A stretch of DNA of 22,456 nucleotides from Pseudomonadota bacterium (lineage in GTDB: Bacteria > Pseudomonadota > Alphaproteobacteria > Rhizobiales > Xanthobacteraceae): contig JAEYTJ010000070.1 of the NCBI GenBank assembly GCA_023434095.1, positions 1-22,456 on the forward strand. Reading direction: 5' to 3'. The notes under the pieces are model-generated. The model saw only the letters and a list, made by a program, of their open reading frames with translations, had not been told where the DNA came from and made no database searches. Below are positions 18,716-22,456 of the stretch, piece after piece; position 1 is the stretch's first letter; every line of letters begins with the position of its first letter. Both the position numbers and the translations under genes were made by a program.

Positions 18716-20008
18716 TCAGTCGTCGACGAGAACGGCGCGGAAATCATTGACGTTCGTGCAGGTCGGTCCCGGCGTGAGCAAATCCCCGAGGGGCTCGAAG
18801 AAGCTGGTGGAATCGTTATTGGCGAGAAAGGCGGCAGGATCGAGACCCCGCGCCCGCGCCCGCGCCAGCGTGTCCGGCATCACATAGGCGCCCGCGGGAT
18901 CGGAGGCGTCGCCGCCGCCGCCATCGGTGCCGTCCGTGTCGCCCGCCACCGCATAGATGCCTGCCGCGCCGTCGAGCGCCACCGCCAGCGCCAGCGCATA
19001 TTCCTGGTTCGGGCCGCCGCGCCCCTGGCCACGCATGGTGACGGTGAGTTCGCCGCCGGAGAGCAGCACCGCCTTGCGGCCGGCAACCTTCAGCTCCTTC
19101 GCCTTGGCGGCCTGCGCGGCAGCGACCTCGCGGGCCTCGCCTTCGAGATTGTCGCCGAGCAGCACCGGCTCGATACCCGCCTCGCGGGCGATCTTTTCGG
19201 CCGCCACGAACGAATCCGCCGGGCGCGAGATGAGCACATATTCGGAACCGGCAAAGGCCGGGTCGCCGGGCTTGGGCGATTCATTGGCGGGATCGCGCAG
19301 CGCCACCGCGATGGAGGGCGGCGGATCGATGCGGTAGCGGGCGAGCACGTCGCGCGCCTCCGCCAGCGTGCTCGGATCCGGCACGGTGGGGCCGGAGCCG
19401 ATCACCGCGGGGTCGTCGCCCGGCACGTCGGAAACGGAGAGCGTCACCACGCGCGCCGGCTGCGCCAGCGCCGCCAGCCGGCCGCCCTTGATGCGAGAGA
19501 GGTGCTTGCGCACCGTGTTGATCTCGGTGATGTTCGCGCCTGAGCGCAGCAGCGCGCGCGTCAGCGCCCGCTTGTCGTCGAGCTCGACGCCGAAGGCGGG
19601 AGCGATCCAGTTGGCGGAGGCGCCGCCGGAGAGCAGCACCAGGACGAGATCGTCGGCCGTGGCGGAGCTGGCAAGGTCGATCGCCTTCTGCGCGCCGGCA
19701 AGGCCGGCCGCATCCGGCACGGGGTGACCAGCTTCGACCATCTCCAGCTGACGTGTCGGGCGGCCATAGCCGTGGCGGGCGACGCCGATGCCGACGAGCC
19801 GCGCCGGATCGACGCCCATCTCGTCGAGATAATGGCGCTCGGCGACTTCCAGCATCGAACCGGCGGCCTTGCCGGCGGCAAGCAGGATCAGCCGCCCCTT
19901 GGCGGGCGGCGGCGGCAGCGCCGGCGGAAGGCAGGTTGAGGGATGCGCGGCGGCAACCGCAGCGGTGAACAGGCGATCGAGAAAGCTACGCGCCGAAACG
20001 TCCGTCAT
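18716..20008 (-). CDS. Glycerate 2-kinase (DUF4147/MOFRL type)
   Basis: A 430-residue cytoplasmic kinase that phosphorylates D-glycerate to 2-phosphoglycerate, feeding glyoxylate, serine-cycle or tartrate breakdown into glycolysis. It belongs to the GckA/TtuD family. The N-terminal DUF4147 domain shows LLAAGKAAGSM (K47), HPVPDAAGLAGAQKAID, LLSGGASANW and VVTLSVSDVPGDDPAVIGSGPT (187-208). The C-terminal MOFRL domain shows LLSGGELTVTMRGQGRGGPNQEYALALA. The start chosen gives MTDVSARSFLDRLFTAAVAAAHPS, the usual family N-terminus, with GGGA 4 nt upstream; an ATG 18 codons earlier has no ribosome-binding site. The name TtuD (hydroxypyruvate reductase) used in some databases is a likely mis-annotation. 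The DUF1036 gene follows 43 bp later. Confidence 0.9.
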   Translation of the reverse strand: MTDVSARSFLDRLFTAAVAAAHPSTCLPPALPPPPAKGRLILLAAGKAAGSMLEVAERHYLDEMGVDPARLVGIGVARHGYGRPTRQLEMVEAGHPVPDAAGLAGAQKAIDLASSATADDLVLVLLSGGASANWIAPAFGVELDDKRALTRALLRSGANITEINTVRKHLSRIKGGRLAALAQPARVVTLSVSDVPGDDPAVIGSGPTVPDPSTLAEARDVLARYRIDPPPSIAVALRDPANESPKPGDPAFAGSEYVLISRPADSFVAAEKIAREAGIEPVLLGDNLEGEAREVAAAQAAKAKELKVAGRKAVLLSGGELTVTMRGQGRGGPNQEYALALAVALDGAAGIYAVAGDTDGTDGGGGDASDPAGAYVMPDTLARARARGLDPAAFLANNDSTSFFEPLGDLLTPGPTCTNVNDFRAVLVDD

Positions 20009-20183
20009 CACATCCCACCACGCCCCATAGGAGCCCTTCCTGCCGGTTCGTTGCCCAGCCATTGCTTATGGCGCGCGGGCACGAATCCCCGAGCCGCGCG
20101 ACGCGAAACGGGCGTATTCCTATGGCACGGCACGCCTCACGTCGATATCCTCCTGCACACTTCCCCGCAGCTCACGGGCAATT

Positions 20184-21032
20184 ATGCGCCGCATCACCAC
20201 GGACGATTCCGCCGCGACCGCCAGCGCTTCCCCCGCACCGGATCCGTTTCCGGCCTTCGAGCGCCTTCCGGGGGCGCGGGAGGCCGGGCTGATCCTGCTG
20301 TGCGACCACGCCTCCAACGCCCTGCCCCCGGCCTATGGCTCGCTCGGCCTGCCCAAGGCGGAACTGGAGCGCCACATCGGCTACGACATCGGCGCTGCCG
20401 GCGTCACCCGCATGCTGGCGCATCGCCTCGGATGCCCGGCGGTCCTCTCGCGTTTTTCGCGGCTTCTGATCGACCCCAACCGGGGCGAGGACGACCCCAC
20501 CCTGGTAATGCGGCTCTCGGACGGCGCGGTGGTCCCCGGCAACCGCCATGCCGACGCGGCGGAGATCGAGCGGCGGGTCGCGCTGTTTCACCGCCCCTAT
20601 CACGACGCGATCGACGCCGAGATCGAGGCGGCTCTGGCGGCCGGTGTGGTGCCGGCGCTGCTCTCCATCCACAGCTTCACCCCCGTGTGGCGCGGGCTCG
20701 CCCGGCCCTGGCACGCCGCGGTTCTGTGGGACAGCGATCCCCGCTTCACCCGCGAGCTCATCGACGCACTGGAGGTGCCGGGCGACCTCATCGTCGGCGA
20801 CAACGAACCTTATGACGGGGCGCTGCGCGGCGATTGCCTGTTCCGACACGCCACGTTGCGGGGACTTGCCAACACGCTGCTGGAAATCCGCCAGGACCTC
20901 ATTGCCGAGGTCGAGGGCCAGCGCGCCTGGGCCGACCGGCTCGCCGGCCTGCTGCCGGGCATTCTCGGCCGGCCGGAACTGCACGAAATGCGCACCTATG
21001 GCTCGCGCACCGGCCCCGTGCCCCCCATCTGA
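20184..21032 (+). CDS. N-formylglutamate amidohydrolase family protein
   Basis: A 282-residue cytoplasmic hydrolase of the FGase family (PF05013), which includes N-formylglutamate deformylase of histidine degradation. Conserved blocks are LILLCDHASNALPPAYGSLG (36-55), GYDIGAAGVTR, SRFSRLLIDPNRGEDDP (89-105) and LLSIHSFTPVWRG (159-171), with likely zinc ligands among the Asp/His of the first and third blocks. No other hut gene is nearby, so the substrate may be a different N-formyl or amide compound. The start is the ATG at 20184, without a clear ribosome-binding site; about 20 poorly conserved residues precede the domain. It is divergent from the glycerate kinase and lies 27 bp before the DUF1244 gene. 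Confidence 0.88.
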   Translation: MRRITTDDSAATASASPAPDPFPAFERLPGAREAGLILLCDHASNALPPAYGSLGLPKAELERHIGYDIGAAGVTRMLAHRLGCPAVLSRFSRLLIDPNRGEDDPTLVMRLSDGAVVPGNRHADAAEIERRVALFHRPYHDAIDAEIEAALAAGVVPALLSIHSFTPVWRGLARPWHAAVLWDSDPRFTRELIDALEVPGDLIVGDNEPYDGALRGDCLFRHATLRGLANTLLEIRQDLIAEVEGQRAWADRLAGLLPGILGRPELHEMRTYGSRTGPVPPI

Positions 21033-21059
21033 CGGGATGCAACGTCCCGGGAGACTTCG

Positions 21060-21362
21060 ATGACCGAGATCGACAACACCACCCGCACCGAGCTGGAAGC
21101 CGCCGCGTTCTGCCGGCTCGTCGCTCATTTGCAGGCGCGCACCGATGTGCAGAACATCGCGCTGATGAACATGGCCGGCTTCTGCCGCAACTGCCTATCG
21201 AACTGGCTGCTCGACGCGGCGAAGGAACGCGGCCTGCCGCTGACCAAGGACGAGAGCCGCGAGGCGGTCTACGGCATGCCCTATGAGGAATGGAAGGCGC
21301 GCCACCAGAGCGAGGCGACGCCGGAGCAGAAGGCGGCGTTCCCGGGGCCGGGCGCGCACTGA
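21060..21362 (+). CDS. DUF1244 family protein
   Basis: A 100-residue cytoplasmic protein of unknown function. Family blocks are AAAFCRLVAHLQARTDVQNI, LMNMAGFCRNCLSNWL with the conserved CRNC pair, and SREAVYGMPYEEWKARHQ. The CxxC-like CRNC and the upstream Cys suggest redox or metal binding (inference). GGGAG lies about 8 nt before the ATG. It probably shares a transcript with the preceding amidohydrolase gene (27-bp gap). The pairing of DUF1244 with the following gapR is common in alphaproteobacteria. Confidence 0.9.
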   Translation: MTEIDNTTRTELEAAAFCRLVAHLQARTDVQNIALMNMAGFCRNCLSNWLLDAAKERGLPLTKDESREAVYGMPYEEWKARHQSEATPEQKAAFPGPGAH

Positions 21363-21446
21363 ACCTTCAAGCGAGGTCTTTTCCCCGCATTGGCGGTGGA
21401 TAGCGGGGCTAGCCGGGCCCGCGAAGCCGCGCCGATGCGCCATTGC

Positions 21447-21479
21447 CTTGACGGCCCGCCCCGCTTGCGCTCCCTATCG
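21447..21479 (+). promoter_or_regulatory. Possible promoter of gapR
   Basis: CTTGACG (21447-21453) followed by CCCTATCG (21472-21479). Spacing is 18 nt to CCCTAT or 20 nt to CTATCG, so the fit is imperfect. The start would leave a leader of about 45-50 nt. The 170-bp gap before gapR fits a separate promoter. Confidence 0.4.
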
Positions 21480-21532
21480 CCGCCCGAATTGCCGTCTAGA
21501 CGCCGGGCCCTGCCCGCTGCCCCGGAGATACC

Positions 21533-21817
21533 ATGTCCGATATTCCCAACGACCAGCCTTTGTCCGACGCCGCCGCCGGCTTCGCCAAGGAGCAGCTGAA
21601 ATCCTTCATTGAGCGCATCGAGCGGCTTGAGGAAGAGAAGAAGACCATCGCCGACGACATCAAGGACGTGTTCGCCGAGGCCAAGGGCACCGGCTTCGAC
21701 ACCAAGGCGCTGCGGGAGATTCTGAAGATCCGCAAGCAGGACGCCGACCAGCGGGCCGAGCACGAGGCGATCGTCGACCTCTACATGCAGGCGCTGGGCA
21801 TGCTCGGCGAAAGCTGA
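21533..21817 (+). CDS. gapR: GapR, nucleoid-associated protein (DUF2312)
   Basis: A 94-residue cytoplasmic DNA-binding protein of the DUF2312 family. In Caulobacter GapR binds overtwisted DNA ahead of replication and transcription forks and supports cell-cycle progression. Conserved parts are FAKEQLKSFIERIERLEEEK (coiled coil, about 18-51), DIKDVFAEAKGTGFDTKALREILKIRKQD and the C-terminal AIVDLYMQALGML. GGAG lies about 8 nt before the ATG. It is the last gene before a strong terminator. Confidence in family is high; the in vivo role in this organism is assumed by homology. Confidence 0.95.
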   Translation: MSDIPNDQPLSDAAAGFAKEQLKSFIERIERLEEEKKTIADDIKDVFAEAKGTGFDTKALREILKIRKQDADQRAEHEAIVDLYMQALGMLGES

Positions 21818-21849
21818 CCCCGGCACGCGTTTTCAACGACCCCAGAACA

Positions 21850-21881
21850 GAACGGGCGGCCAATGGCCGCCCGTTCCGTTT
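21850..21881 (+). terminator. Terminator of gapR
   Basis: A 12-bp stem (21850-21861 with 21865-21876, gaacgggcggcc/ggccgcccgttc), a 3-nt loop, then CGTTT. It lies 33 bp past the gapR stop and before the convergent minus-strand gene. Confidence 0.85.
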
Positions 21882-21910
21882 GGGGGTGCGAAGAAAATGG
21901 GCGCGTCGGC

Positions 21911-22456
21911 TCAGAGCGGCTTCTTGAGCGGCGCGGGACCGCTCATCATGGCGACGACCGGCACGGTGACCACCGCCTCGCCGGAGAACTGCGTCGTCGG
22001 AAGGCCGTTCACCCCGTCGCGGCTGAACCGGGCGGCGACGATGCGGCGCGGCGGCACCACGAAGGCGGCGAAGCGGCGCAGTTCCGGCAGGTGCATGGCC
22101 ACCTCGCCCGAGACGCTGGGGCCGCTGAACAGGCGGCGGATTTCCGCGACCATGGCCTGCGAATGCGCCTGCGGCTTGCGCCCGGCAACGGCCTGCGCCG
22201 GCGTGGTGCGGGCGACCGGGGCCGGCTCCGGCGCGCGGCCGGGCTGGACACGCGGCGCGACGAAGACGCTGCCGGCGGCATCGGCATAGGCCAGCGCCGG
22301 TCCCTCGCCCTTCGTGCCCTGGACGATCACCTCCGGCAGCCCGCTGACCTCGCTGGGGCGGGTGGCCGACAGCGGCGCGCCGGTGATGGCGCTGGCGATC
22401 TGTCGGCTGTTGGCCGCCCCGGGCGTGCCCGGCATCGGGATGGCGGCGGCCAGCGC
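21911..22456 (-). CDS. Unidentified protein, C-terminal part (gene runs off the window)
   Basis: The frame is open from the stop at 21911 to the window edge, at least 181 residues; the codons beyond the ATG at 22435 read ALAAAIP with no stop, so that ATG is probably internal. The visible part has a Pro/Ala-rich low-complexity stretch (PGRAPEPAPVARTTPAQAVAG) between two better-ordered segments: PLSATRPSEVSGLPEVIVQG, and RRLFSGPSVSGEVAMHLPEL with AAFVVPPRRIVAARFSRDG. I do not recognise a family. A Pro-rich linker and small C-terminal domain would suit a cell-envelope protein such as a Rhizobiales peptidase or lipoprotein, but this is a guess. It converges with gapR across a terminator. Confidence 0.6.
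   Translation of the reverse strand, partial: ALAAAIPMPGTPGAANSRQIASAITGAPLSATRPSEVSGLPEVIVQGTKGEGPALAYADAAGSVFVAPRVQPGRAPEPAPVARTTPAQAVAGRKPQAHSQAMVAEIRRLFSGPSVSGEVAMHLPELRRFAAFVVPPRRIVAARFSRDGVNGLPTTQFSGEAVVTVPVVAMMSGPAPLKKPL

Noticed and set aside
1..22456. Mobile elements, prophage, CRISPR array or a defence island
   Set aside because: No transposase, integrase, long terminal repeats, regular direct-repeat array or defence-type domains were seen; gene content and GC content are uniform housekeeping chromosome.

Overview
The window is gene-dense, high-GC chromosomal DNA from an alphaproteobacterium, most likely of the Hyphomicrobiales (Rhizobiales). Xanthobacteraceae-like genera (Xanthobacter, Ancylobacter, Starkeya) are a guess from gene content and codon use. 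The assignment rests on a circularly permuted, two-piece tmRNA gene with the tag ANDNYAPVAQAA, an alpha-type SspB, the cell-cycle/nucleoid proteins TrcR (DUF1013) and GapR (DUF2312), a cysteine-free 41-residue L36, a DUF4169 + ribbon-helix-helix pair, and hflK-hflC-DUF2065-Do protease.

Layout. 1-145: 3' end of an acyl-CoA (propionyl/acetyl-CoA) synthetase, convergent with trcR (minus). 1196-4791: a plus-strand run of yceI-type periplasmic protein, ispH, thrB, rnhA (GTGA overlap with thrB) and a DUF4260 membrane protein. 4940-5793: a short ykgO (L36) gene with its own promoter and terminator, then a secreted TPR protein. 5813-9195 (minus, read right to left): a small unknown protein, ssrA (tmRNA), sspB, then a GTG-initiated FAD amine oxidase overlapping folA by 4 bp. 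9389-10742 (plus): thyA and a GNAT acetyltransferase. 10829-12986 (minus): fumC and an LTXXQ/Spy-like periplasmic protein, separated by an AT-rich stretch full of repeats. 13385-13848: DUF4169 and RHH genes (ATGA overlap) behind a good sigma70-type promoter. 14030-18032: hflK-hflC-DUF2065, a strong terminator, then a two-PDZ Do protease. 18172-20008 (minus): glycerate 2-kinase and a secreted DUF1036 protein. 20184-21817 (plus): N-formylglutamate amidohydrolase family protein, DUF1244 and gapR. 21911-22456: 3' part of an unidentified minus-strand gene.

How the parts work together. Protein quality control dominates: tmRNA tagging plus SspB delivery to ClpXP, the HflKC membrane complex (FtsH modulator), DegP-like periplasmic proteolysis and an LTXXQ envelope-stress-type protein. 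Thymidylate/folate metabolism is represented by thyA and folA, which lie apart on opposite strands. Isoprenoid (ispH), threonine (thrB), TCA (fumC) and glycerate metabolism complete the housekeeping content. Two nucleic-acid-associated cell-cycle factors (trcR, gapR) sit at opposite ends.

I found no mobile element, CRISPR array, prophage, tRNA or rRNA gene, and no convincing novel multi-gene system. The most informative non-coding items are the ssrA gene next to sspB and the repeat-rich 90-bp operator-like region upstream of the LTXXQ gene.
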